NCBI GenBank assembly: GCA_945898195.1 | Contig: CAMDHM010000033.1 | Coordinates: 1 to 35,661, forward strand | Direction: 5' to 3' | DNA from: Pseudobacteriovorax antillogorgiicola | GTDB lineage: Bacteria; Bdellovibrionota_B; Oligoflexia; Oligoflexales; RGVZ01 | Length of the DNA: 35,661 nt | Part shown: in pieces, positions 8,068-15,597 of the stretch | Position numbering within the stretch: the first letter of the stretch is position 1 | How the letters are laid out: each line of letters begins with the position of its first letter | Translations under genes and position numbers: made by a program | Notes under the pieces: model-generated | Told to the model about the DNA's origin: nothing | The model's input: the letters and a program-made list of their open reading frames with translations, nothing else | The model's database searches: none

Positions 8068-9345
8068 ATGAACCAGGAACAACTTTTTAATATATTCTCC
8101 GAGCGCTTTTGTTCGGAGGCAGACTTCGTCTATCGTTTCTGCGCTTCCGTGACGCTCAATGAAAAGGATGCGCACCGCATCACCCACGATGCCTTCAAAA
8201 AAATATCCAGCAATCTTGCGCAGCACGCAAACGACGAATACCCCGCAATGTCCCTCGTTATGCTCTGCGCGCGGGATATCCTCAGCGGCCCAGAAATCAA
8301 ACCAGGCCACATGGATCATTTTGATCCCGTGGTGACGGAACTTTCTCACATCAAGGACCGCCGAGCGCGCCTTGCATTTGCAGCAGCCGACATCTGCGGC
8401 TTCACGCACACCGAAATCACAACACTACTGACAGGATCGCCCGATGCCGTGCGAGAAACCGCACAACTTTTGGCAGGAGCCCGCGAAACATTCTATGGCA
8501 ACCGCAAACAAACGGTTTCGCCCGTAATCTGGTCGTGGTTAGCAGAGGCCGTTGATGACACCATCCCGCAACAGCTAAGTGGGGAGTTCGAGCAGGTTCG
8601 CAAGGCCACCACTGCGTTCGATAACGTCGCTGCTGTTTTCCGCCTGCGACGCGGTCAACTGCAACTCGCCGTTCAAAGCTTCCACATGACGCCAGCCCAC
8701 ATTGAAAAGCTGAAAATAATGGTTGCATCACCTGAAATTCGCCACACTCAAGAGGCCCAAAAAATCGAAGAAATCTCATCTTATGAAGCCCGACGACGGT
8801 TCCTCCGGCAAATGGCGTTTGCCGGGGCTTTTTTGGCTATTGTGTTTACAGTTGTTTACAAATCTGTTCCACGGAAACCAAATTTAAATACCCTGGAAGT
8901 CCTTGGCTATGAAAGCATCGCCCTGATCGAGGATGGGAAGGATCGCCTTGATCTGCCGACGGACAGTTTCGATGAAGTGAAAGAATACCTTGCCAGTTAT
9001 CCCGAACTTGGATTCAAACCAAAGGTTTTAACTTCCAAAAGCACTGGATTGAGCATCGAAGGTGCCAGTGTGCTTGATTATGATCCGACCAAAGTTTCCG
9101 TCGTGGTTTACTCCGATCCGATTCGGCACGATCGTATTTTGCATTTCACTCTACCAGGCGAGACCTCCGAACTGCCAAAGGCCGAGCCGGGTAATTTTCA
9201 AGGCCTGATTTACCAAACCTACGCTTCCGACGTGATGAACATGATCGCCTGGAACCCCGCCCCTGGAATCCTGGCCATTGCGGCTGGTTCTCGTGGTGCC
9301 ACAGAACTCGCGGATTTTGTACGTCGGGGCGAACTGGGAATGTAA
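8068..9345 (+). CDS. Membrane protein with degenerate ECF sigma-like N-terminal half
   Basis: A 425-residue protein in three parts. Residues about 10-75 follow the pattern of sigma region 2 (FVYRFCASVTLNEKDAHRIT, then AMSLVMLCARDIL, like the helix pair of ECF factors). Residues about 95-142 follow region 4 (RRARLAFAAADICGFTHTEIT and on to LAGARETF, matching the usual 'R.. L..R...G.s..EIA..L' layout). A helical linker leads to one membrane segment at about 247-264, flanked by RRRFLRQ and KSVPRK. About 160 residues follow, probably periplasmic, with alpha/beta character and no recognised domain. It resembles an ECF sigma fused to an anti-sigma-like membrane sensor, or a sigma-derived scaffold that has lost DNA binding. 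The resemblance is by eye. It converges on the next gene with an 18-bp gap. Confidence 0.6.
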   Translation: MNQEQLFNIFSERFCSEADFVYRFCASVTLNEKDAHRITHDAFKKISSNLAQHANDEYPAMSLVMLCARDILSGPEIKPGHMDHFDPVVTELSHIKDRRARLAFAAADICGFTHTEITTLLTGSPDAVRETAQLLAGARETFYGNRKQTVSPVIWSWLAEAVDDTIPQQLSGEFEQVRKATTAFDNVAAVFRLRRGQLQLAVQSFHMTPAHIEKLKIMVASPEIRHTQEAQKIEEISSYEARRRFLRQMAFAGAFLAIVFTVVYKSVPRKPNLNTLEVLGYESIALIEDGKDRLDLPTDSFDEVKEYLASYPELGFKPKVLTSKSTGLSIEGASVLDYDPTKVSVVVYSDPIRHDRILHFTLPGETSELPKAEPGNFQGLIYQTYASDVMNMIAWNPAPGILAIAAGSRGATELADFVRRGELGM

Positions 9346-9363
9346 ACTTCATGAACGGCTCTA

Positions 9364-10413
9364 CTATTTAAAAAGAATTTCGGCCCTTATAGGATCTGGA
9401 TCAGGGTTCGCCACAGAAATGAATTTGACGGTACCGGCAGCCTTATCGATAAAGTATTCCACCCAGGGAAACAGGCCCAACGCCTGCGTGACTTGAACCC
9501 CTCCAAAATCAGCCGTAATCCGAATTCCGATGTCGGCCCGTACCGCCGTCTGGGTTTTCGCGTCAGGATCGACGACGACCTTTTGGGGATTGGCGATCGT
9601 CTCGACGGTCACCATGCCGGTGATCTCACGTCCTTCGATGTAGCGCGGATCGTTCGAAGATTTAACTCGAGCCACGATTTTTTCAAAGCGCATCCCCTTC
9701 GCGAGTTCGTTCGCAAAGGCGCCCTTGGTGGCTGACGCAGAAACCACAATTGCGGGCAAGGCCGGTATAAACTCAATTTGAACCCGCGCTGATTGCGGAG
9801 CGTTGTTCCCGGTACCTGGAAATTTGTAATCATGGGTGATGCCAGTCACCGGAGCTAGAGTGCAAATTGCCTTCTTCCACGGCCCGATATTTCCGATTCT
9901 TTCGGGGCGCGATTCGATCGGCATCACCTCATAGCGAATCGTGCGTTGATAGGGAGCCGCGTCGGATGCTGCCTGATTGGTATACTTTTCACTGCATGAG
10001 GATGCGATCGTTTGGGTCGCTAGAAAGGTCCAAACAGGGTTTTTAAAAGGACCCGACAGGCTTGCCGAGGGCGAGACCGATACATTGCCAATACTTGTCC
10101 CACCTAAGGAGCATCCGCTGGCCTGATGGGCCCACATCAACGGACCTGGCGTTGCAAAGTTCCCAGAATACGCATTTGGATTGGAGGTTAGATCGACTGG
10201 CAATCCGCACCCTTCAAACTGCTGGCGGATCGACTCCAGGGTCAATGCCGGCAGCCTATCAAGATCACCTGACGTGATCTGGGGAATTCCTGAGGGTGCG
10301 TTTCCCGATTTTGGTTTAACCGCATCGGCTGCGCAGCCAAACCCAAGTTGTGCCAGACCTGCAACAACCGTCAAATTGGCACCAAAGCATAACCATTTGG
10401 AATAACGCTTCAC
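9364..10413 (-). CDS. Exported (possibly lipo-) protein of unknown function
   Basis: About 349 residues. GTG 10413 is chosen because GGGGAG lies 6 nt before it; the frame opens 12 codons earlier without such a signal. The N terminus VKRYSKWLCFGANL followed by a hydrophobic run to GFGC is a signal peptide. Cys27 could be lipidated, but position -3 is Gly rather than Leu, so lipidation is uncertain. The mature part is rich in Pro, Ser, Thr and beta-prone residues, with several Cys and no motif I recognise. It is divergent from glpX and converges on the sigma-like gene. An exported beta-rich protein is all I can support. Confidence 0.7.
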   Translation of the reverse strand: MKRYSKWLCFGANLTVVAGLAQLGFGCAADAVKPKSGNAPSGIPQITSGDLDRLPALTLESIRQQFEGCGLPVDLTSNPNAYSGNFATPGPLMWAHQASGCSLGGTSIGNVSVSPSASLSGPFKNPVWTFLATQTIASSCSEKYTNQAASDAAPYQRTIRYEVMPIESRPERIGNIGPWKKAICTLAPVTGITHDYKFPGTGNNAPQSARVQIEFIPALPAIVVSASATKGAFANELAKGMRFEKIVARVKSSNDPRYIEGREITGMVTVETIANPQKVVVDPDAKTQTAVRADIGIRITADFGGVQVTQALGLFPWVEYFIDKAAGTVKFISVANPDPDPIRAEILFK

Positions 10414-10484
10414 CCTTGACTCCCCTAAAAGACGACTATTTAACGGCAAACCGTCAAAATTCTTGAGGTTTTATCAGAAAAACA

Positions 10485-10514
10485 TTGAATCTCACGGGTT
10501 TCGCCATTTAGATT
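10485..10514 (+). promoter_or_regulatory. Weak candidate promoter for glpX
   Basis: TTGAAT (10485-10490) and TAGATT (10509-10514) are separated by 18 bp in the 142-bp divergent spacer before glpX, about 40 bp upstream of its start. Each matches sigma70 consensus at 4 of 6 positions. Position is good, sequence is mediocre. Confidence 0.25.
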
Positions 10515-10555
10515 GTGGACTTGCGCGATTGGCCCCCTTAACCGAAAGGCTTTAA

Positions 10556-11515
10556 ATGAACCGCAACCTCACTCTGGAATTCGTTCGTGTGACTGAGGCC
10601 GCCGCTCTGGCCGCCGGTCGATGGATTGGCCGCGGCGACGAAAAGGCAGCCGATCACGCGGCGGTTGAGTCCATGCGCAAAACGTTCGATTCCATCGAGT
10701 TCGACGGTCGCATTGTCATCGGCGAAGGCGAACGCGATGAGGCGCCAATGCTTTATATCGGCGAAAAAGTTGGTTCAGGAAAGGGTGCAAAAGTTGAAAT
10801 CGCCGTAGATCCACTTGAAGGAACAACCATCACGGCAACGGGCCGCAGTGAGGCTCTCGCTGTGATCGCGGCGTCAGATGAAGGCGGCCTGCTTCATGCA
10901 CCTGATACCTACATGAACAAGATTGCTGTGGGACCAGGGGCACGTGGTGCCATCGACATCACTAAATCGCCCACCTGGAATATCCGCGAGGTGGCGCGCG
11001 CCCTCAAAAAGGAAATTGACGACTTGTTGGTTGTGATTCTCGATCGTCCGCGCCATGCGGACTTGATCGCAGAGGTCCGGTCCACAGGTGCGCGTATCCG
11101 GTTGATTGGTGATGGCGACGTTTCAGCAGCGGTTGCAACGGCCATCGATGAAAGCGGCGTCGACCTGTTAATCGGCTCCGGCGGTGCGCCGGAAGGCGTT
11201 ATCGCAGCGGCAGCCTTACGCTGCCTTGGCGGTGACATGCAGGGCGTGTTGATATTCCGTCATGATACGGAACGGGTTCGTGCCCGCGCTATGGGCATCT
11301 CCGATGAGAATAAGGTCTACGGCTTGACTGACCTTGCCAAAGGCAACGTCATGTTCGTCGCAACCGGGGTTACCAACGGCAGTTTTTTGAGTGGCGTTCG
11401 CTATTTTGGGGGAGGCGCACACACCCACTCAATCATTATGCGCTCTGAAACAGGAACCATTCGGGAAATTCGGGCCAAGCATCAATTTGATCGCAAGCCT
11501 CGTTACGGATGGTGA
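10556..11515 (+). CDS. glpX: Fructose-1,6-bisphosphatase, class II
   Basis: Hydrolyses fructose 1,6-bisphosphate to fructose 6-phosphate in gluconeogenesis (cytosolic, metal-dependent). At 319 residues it is of normal GlpX length. Family segments are FVRVTEAAALAAGRWIGRGD, IVIGEGERDEAPMLYIGE and the metal-binding DPLEGTT at 85-91. Asp33, Glu57 and Asp85 fall at the positions expected from E. coli GlpX. The start ATG 10556 is preceded by AAAGG. Its last 7 bp overlap the possible ATG of the next gene, so the downstream exported protein is probably co-transcribed. Some class II enzymes in other lineages also act on sedoheptulose bisphosphate; that cannot be judged here. Confidence 0.97.
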   Translation: MNRNLTLEFVRVTEAAALAAGRWIGRGDEKAADHAAVESMRKTFDSIEFDGRIVIGEGERDEAPMLYIGEKVGSGKGAKVEIAVDPLEGTTITATGRSEALAVIAASDEGGLLHAPDTYMNKIAVGPGARGAIDITKSPTWNIREVARALKKEIDDLLVVILDRPRHADLIAEVRSTGARIRLIGDGDVSAAVATAIDESGVDLLIGSGGAPEGVIAAAALRCLGGDMQGVLIFRHDTERVRARAMGISDENKVYGLTDLAKGNVMFVATGVTNGSFLSGVRYFGGGAHTHSIIMRSETGTIREIRAKHQFDRKPRYGW

Positions 11516-12354
11516 TCGGGATGCGGCCGGCAAAACTCATCTGTCGGGCGGTATTTTTCGCTGCGCCGGCCTTTTTCGGGACAACTGCAACAGACTGTAT
11601 GGCCGGCTTGCCAGCGCCCTCAGACGAAATCCACTTTGAGCCGGAATCCCGTCGAATTACCACGGCTGTCTACGACTACCTTCCTTCAACCAGCAATCCC
11701 TTTGTTTTTCAGCGAATCGACTTCGCTGGCACCACCGCTGTCGATTCAGGAGGGTTGGACCTTTACTTCAAACCGAAACAATTTTTTAACATCCATCTCG
11801 ACGAGACTGACCTGACGGGCCACGTGAAGCAGACGGCCGTTGAATCTGGCAGTGTCCTGCTGGACATGGACTTTTTGCTGCGGTTTTTGTTTTTTAAAAT
11901 TGATGTGAATGTTTCAACGGCTGCCGTTTTTAAGCGAGAAAGGGCCACAATGCCACTTCTCTTCAAGGTCCCAGTCAATTCCAAGTCCCTACTCATGCCC
12001 GGCAGCGGAGCGTTTTATTCATGGAGTGAGCGTTCCGCTAGAATCACGGAATCAGCTAAAAAATGCAGAGAATCTGGCTGCTTGTTTTCCTATTCTGGTG
12101 AACTGCCACCTGCATCAGGAACAGCAATACCACAGCAATTTTTGGTCCGTATGGACGTGCCGCAGAATCTAGTCTTGCAAGGCTTTGTCCCGGAACTCGT
12201 CCACGATCATCGTGACCTGGCAGCAACCAAAGGCTGGCCCGTGGTCAGAAATGCCAATGCGCCAAGGACAGGAATTTACTTCGAATTGTCTGGTTTGGAC
12301 AAAGGCAACTACCAAATCCAATACGACATTGGTTTGCAAACGGGCCCCCGTTAA
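11509..12354 (+). CDS. Exported protein of unknown function coupled to glpX
   Basis: 281 residues from ATG 11509, which overlaps the glpX stop by 7 bp; ATG 11521 is an equally good start and gives a tidier signal peptide beginning MRPAKLICR. The hydrophobic run AVFFAAPAFFG is followed by a small-residue region, with a likely signal-peptidase site near CMAG. The mature protein is beta-prone, with repeated alternating hydrophobic patterns, for example an LLDMDFLLRFLFFKIDVNV segment, and a Cys pair around CRESGC. I do not recognise a family. A weak terminator-like hairpin follows the stop, so glpX and this gene may form a two-gene unit. Confidence 0.75.
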   Translation: MVIGMRPAKLICRAVFFAAPAFFGTTATDCMAGLPAPSDEIHFEPESRRITTAVYDYLPSTSNPFVFQRIDFAGTTAVDSGGLDLYFKPKQFFNIHLDETDLTGHVKQTAVESGSVLLDMDFLLRFLFFKIDVNVSTAAVFKRERATMPLLFKVPVNSKSLLMPGSGAFYSWSERSARITESAKKCRESGCLFSYSGELPPASGTAIPQQFLVRMDVPQNLVLQGFVPELVHDHRDLAATKGWPVVRNANAPRTGIYFELSGLDKGNYQIQYDIGLQTGPR

Positions 12355-12360
12355 GCGCAA

Positions 12361-12390
12361 TGAAAGGCTAACCCTCTCATTTTGTTTTTT
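12361..12390 (+). terminator. Weak intrinsic terminator after the glpX unit
   Basis: TGAAAGG (12361-12367) pairs with CCTCTCA (12373-12379) with one mismatch and a 5-nt loop. It is followed directly by four T, one G and six T (12380-12390). The stem is short but the T-tract is good, and the site lies 7 bp past the stop of the preceding gene. Confidence 0.45.
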
Positions 12391-12439
12391 ATTCAGAAAA
12401 CGACTTAAGTCAGGGCTCGAAATTTCCGATAGCTCTCCT

Positions 12440-13204
12440 ATGACAAAAGTATTTCCAAATTTAGCGCGTTTCGTCGGAATGATGCTTATTTCGGCGACCT
12501 CTATAGCCTCTATATCCTGCGGCAACCGAACCCCTTATGACTTAAGTCAACCGGCAGGCGGCAATGCCGCCCTGCTCCAGGGGCAGACCCAGTGCAGCAA
12601 AGCCAATTGCCCCAAACTGGAACTTTTTCTGGATGTGGCTGTTCCTGCCCCAGGTTCTCATTCGGCCGGATCTCAATCAATAACCGTCCCGGCAGGAAGC
12701 ACCACTCAAATACGATTCCTCGCACGAATGACCGATAAGACCATCACACGCCAGGCGGCTCTCCTACCAAAAATATCGGTCTCATGGTTAACGGGCTCCA
12801 GCATGGAGGCCGGATCCTTCACTTTGCAAGCCGCTCCCCCAGCCGGAGCCATCGGAAAAATCGAATTTCAGCTCCGAGACATGACCTATTGTCAGGCCAC
12901 TTCGCAAACACCAAAAGACTGCAACAAGACCACCGTAACCAGTGACTCCGATAAAACCTTTACCTTTACGATCACCACGACTGGGATGATGGGCCAAGCC
13001 AACGGCGCATTTGTGCTGCCATCCGTCGCAAGGTGCGCAAAGCCCCCGTCTGACATGGAACAAACCGTCGGAACCCTACAACAGGCGGCCTCCATTGGGG
13101 CATCCCTCTTAAGCGGAAATTTTCTGCCAGTGATCACCAATATCGCCGGCGGTTTAGCTGCTGGTGCCCAAGCTGACCGTCAAGGGGCTCGCCAAGGCTG
13201 TTGA
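12440..13204 (+). CDS. Putative exported lipoprotein of unknown function
   Basis: The open frame begins at 12185, but the first 85 codons overlap the preceding gene in another frame. ATG 12440 starts a clear signal sequence (MTKVFPNLARFVGMMLISAT), so the protein is about 254 residues. Cys27 in SISCGNR may be lipidated, although the lipobox is weak (Ser at -3). The mature part contains several more Cys residues (for example QCSKANC and DMTYCQA), long Ser/Thr-rich beta-like stretches, and an Ala/Gly-rich helix near the C terminus before ADRQGARQGC. No family recognised. It ends about 30 bp before the glycan operon, whose -35 box begins directly after its last coding base. Confidence 0.7.
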   Translation: MTKVFPNLARFVGMMLISATSIASISCGNRTPYDLSQPAGGNAALLQGQTQCSKANCPKLELFLDVAVPAPGSHSAGSQSITVPAGSTTQIRFLARMTDKTITRQAALLPKISVSWLTGSSMEAGSFTLQAAPPAGAIGKIEFQLRDMTYCQATSQTPKDCNKTTVTSDSDKTFTFTITTTGMMGQANGAFVLPSVARCAKPPSDMEQTVGTLQQAASIGASLLSGNFLPVITNIAGGLAAGAQADRQGARQGC

Positions 13205-13228
13205 CCGCCGCGATATCTTCATTAAGAT
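13201..13228 (+). promoter_or_regulatory. Candidate promoter of the glycan operon, possibly leaderless
   Basis: TTGACC (13201-13206, 5 of 6 matches) and TAAGAT (13223-13228, 4 of 6) are separated by 16 bp. Transcription would start about 6-7 bp after the -10 box, at or next to the ATG at 13235. No Shine-Dalgarno sequence is seen before that ATG, which fits a leaderless message. The -35 overlaps the stop of the preceding gene. Confidence 0.4.
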
Positions 13229-13234
13229 CACATT

Positions 13235-14272
13235 ATGAAAATTTTAGTAATTCAGCTCCGTCAACTGGGCGACATCCTATTAACTACGCCTGTCCTGCGC
13301 GAACTGAAGCGCCTGGCTCCGAATTGCAGCATCACTTTCCTTTCGCACCAGATGGGCAAGCTAATCCTGGACGACTGCCCATACGTTGACGATTACTTCA
13401 CCTACGGTACCGATTGGAGCTTGCGGCAAGAAATGTCCCTGGCGGCCACGTTACGCAAGCGCAAGTTCGATTTTGCCTTCGATTTTATGAACAATCCGCG
13501 CAGCGCACTCTACGCATTGGGATCCCTAGCCCGTGAGCGGGTGGCCTTTCGGTCCGCGCGCTGGTGGTGTTACAACCATTTGGTTCCGCGCCAAGGCACG
13601 CACCACCAATATATCGTCCGGGACAAATTCCGGATCTTAGAGTCTGCCGGCTTTAATGCCAACCCAGACCACGCCGACCGGCTTGTATTGCCCTGGTTTG
13701 AAAAAGACACAGCCCCCGTCATGCGTTTCATCGGACAGCATCCATGGGCATCTGATACACCGCTGCGCATCGCCATTAGCCCAACCCACCGCCGCGAGAT
13801 CCGCCGGTGGCCCATAGAGCGATACGCGGCTCTCGCTGATTTTCTGGCTCGCAATTGGGGTGCGTTTATTACCTGGCAATGGGGTCCAGGCGAGGAATCA
13901 GAAATCGATGCGATAATGGCCATGTGCAAAGAAACGACTTACAAAGCGCCAAAAACCACGTTTCGCGAACTTGCCGCGCTCACCGCCAATGTTGACTTGT
14001 TCATCGGAAACTCAAACGGACCGAGCCACGTTGCTGTGGCCACCGGAACGCCTTCCCTGCAACTTCACGGGCCCACGGACGCATGGGCATGGTGCCCTCA
14101 GAATCAACGACACCAATCCATCCAAGGTGGATCCATGGTGGAAATTGGCCTTGCCAGCGTCGTCGCTCAATTGGATTCCATGAAGCCAATGCTCATGGCT
14201 TACGCGGACAACCGCAGGGCTTCCGGCATGCGAGTCAACTGGGTTCAACCTGCGCCGGAACTTAAACGATGA
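13235..14272 (+). CDS. GT9-family (heptosyltransferase-like) glycosyltransferase
   Basis: 345 residues of the GT9/ADP-heptose:LPS heptosyltransferase family, GT-B fold. The N terminus MKILVIQLRQLGDILLTTPVLRELK is the classical opening, with the GD acceptor-site element. The C-terminal domain has ISPTHRREIRRWPIERYAAL (counterpart of the 'KrWP..rya.L' segment) and LFIGNSNGPSHVAVATGTPSLQLHGPTD (counterpart of 'DSGp.HlAaA.gtP...lfG'). The Asp usually starting that last motif is Asn here. It probably adds a heptose or related sugar at the inner membrane's cytosolic face. First gene of a seven-gene operon; its stop overlaps the next ATG by 4 bp (ATGA). Confidence 0.9.
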   Translation: MKILVIQLRQLGDILLTTPVLRELKRLAPNCSITFLSHQMGKLILDDCPYVDDYFTYGTDWSLRQEMSLAATLRKRKFDFAFDFMNNPRSALYALGSLARERVAFRSARWWCYNHLVPRQGTHHQYIVRDKFRILESAGFNANPDHADRLVLPWFEKDTAPVMRFIGQHPWASDTPLRIAISPTHRREIRRWPIERYAALADFLARNWGAFITWQWGPGEESEIDAIMAMCKETTYKAPKTTFRELAALTANVDLFIGNSNGPSHVAVATGTPSLQLHGPTDAWAWCPQNQRHQSIQGGSMVEIGLASVVAQLDSMKPMLMAYADNRRASGMRVNWVQPAPELKR

Positions 14273-15597
14273 ATATGACCGTGTACCGCGACAACATTCA
14301 ATGGTCTAAAACATTACGCCAGATCTTTGTTCGTGCATCCGAAGAAGACCCGATCATCGACGGCCTGCGCGGCATCGCTAGCCTCTCCATTGTTCTATTT
14401 CATAGTTTCTATGGGGTTCTCTTTCTTCTGAAAGGCTACGACCAGATTTCAAAATTCATCGCCCAATTACCGCCGTGGCTTGGTTTTCTGACCAACACCG
14501 ACAAGGCGGTGGACCTCTTCTTTATGGTAAGCGCTTATTTAATGGGGGGTGTTCTCTTTCGCGAAATGGCGCGATCGGGTCGGATTTCGATTCGGCGTTT
14601 TTACGTCAAAAGGCTTTTTCGCATTTACCCGCTTTTTCTTTTGGGAATCGCCCTCTACTCCCAAGATAATCTGCGTAAATCTATGAAAAACTTAATCTAC
14701 AATCTTTTATTCATCGACAACTTCCAGATGAAAACAATCATTCCTGTGGGTTGGTCATTATCGATTGAAATGCAATTTTACCTGCTTCTTCCGTTCTTAA
14801 TTTACGGCCTATGGCGCCTCCGGGAATCATGGCGATTGCCGGCCCTGAAAATTCTTTTCATGGTGTCTTTCCTTGCCCTTGTGGCGACCGGCCTGATGGC
14901 GCCCATCACCTACGAAACGCCGATGTATTTGTTTCACCCCGAAAAAATTGACCCCGCACGTTTTCTGGATGTGCTCTACTATCAAAGCCACACGCGTTTC
15001 GGACCACTGGTCCTTGGACTGTGCTGGGCATGGATGCGCGAACTTGAATCCAGGGGCCGGATTCAGCAGAAGAAAAGCGATTTCATGATGGCCCTCGCTG
15101 GCATGGCTTTGGCCCTCGCCTGTTTGTACTTCCCGCCCTACCAGATTGATTCTTGGTTTTACGCTAATTTTTCCCCCTGGCTCAACTTGGCTTGCCATTC
15201 CCTTCATCGAGGACTTTTTTGCGTTGGAGTCTTAATGGTTGTCCGTTTTGCACAGCGTTTCAACGCCAGCGCCGCTCATGCGCCGACGTCGATGAACCAA
15301 ATCTTAGCGACGCAGATATACCGTTTCTTGGGGGCCAGATTTTGGCGGCCATTTTCACAAGTTGTGTTCCCGATTTATCTATTTCACTTTCCAATGGTCG
15401 CAATTGCTGGCGCACTCACCTTCCAAACAATTGACATTGCATCGATAAAATCGGTGTCCTTGATTCAGCTTTCCAGCATTTTCTTCATTGCTGGGACACT
15501 GTCCCTCGGACTCGGGATTGTCCTGCATATCCTGATCGAACAGCCTATGATTCGTATCGGCGCAAAATACCTGCGGGGCTCAACTCCCCATGCTTGA
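14269..15597 (+). CDS. Acyltransferase 3 family integral membrane protein
   Basis: 442 residues, about ten or more membrane spans. The first hydrophobic block holds DGLRGIASLSIVLFHSFYG with the conserved His of the acyltransferase-3 (OafA/NodX) family. VDLFFMVSAYLMGGVLF, RFYVKRLFRIYPLFLLG and VGWSLSIEMQFYLLLP follow, all recognisable family blocks. These enzymes transfer acyl groups (often O-acetyl) from the cytosolic side onto sugars of O-antigen or other surface glycans. There is no extra SGNH domain. The ATG overlaps the GT9 stop by 4 bp, and the 3' end overlaps the next gene by 8 bp. Acyl group and target sugar cannot be inferred. Confidence 0.93.
   Translation: MNMTVYRDNIQWSKTLRQIFVRASEEDPIIDGLRGIASLSIVLFHSFYGVLFLLKGYDQISKFIAQLPPWLGFLTNTDKAVDLFFMVSAYLMGGVLFREMARSGRISIRRFYVKRLFRIYPLFLLGIALYSQDNLRKSMKNLIYNLLFIDNFQMKTIIPVGWSLSIEMQFYLLLPFLIYGLWRLRESWRLPALKILFMVSFLALVATGLMAPITYETPMYLFHPEKIDPARFLDVLYYQSHTRFGPLVLGLCWAWMRELESRGRIQQKKSDFMMALAGMALALACLYFPPYQIDSWFYANFSPWLNLACHSLHRGLFCVGVLMVVRFAQRFNASAAHAPTSMNQILATQIYRFLGARFWRPFSQVVFPIYLFHFPMVAIAGALTFQTIDIASIKSVSLIQLSSIFFIAGTLSLGLGIVLHILIEQPMIRIGAKYLRGSTPHA

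Noticed and set aside
9346-9363. Terminator between the convergent genes at 9345 and 9364
   Set aside because: Only 18 bp are available and no stem-loop with a T-tract was found.
12185-12439. N-terminal 85 codons of the frame that includes the lipoprotein at 12440
   Set aside because: They overlap the coding end of the preceding gene, and a standard signal peptide starts only at ATG 12440.
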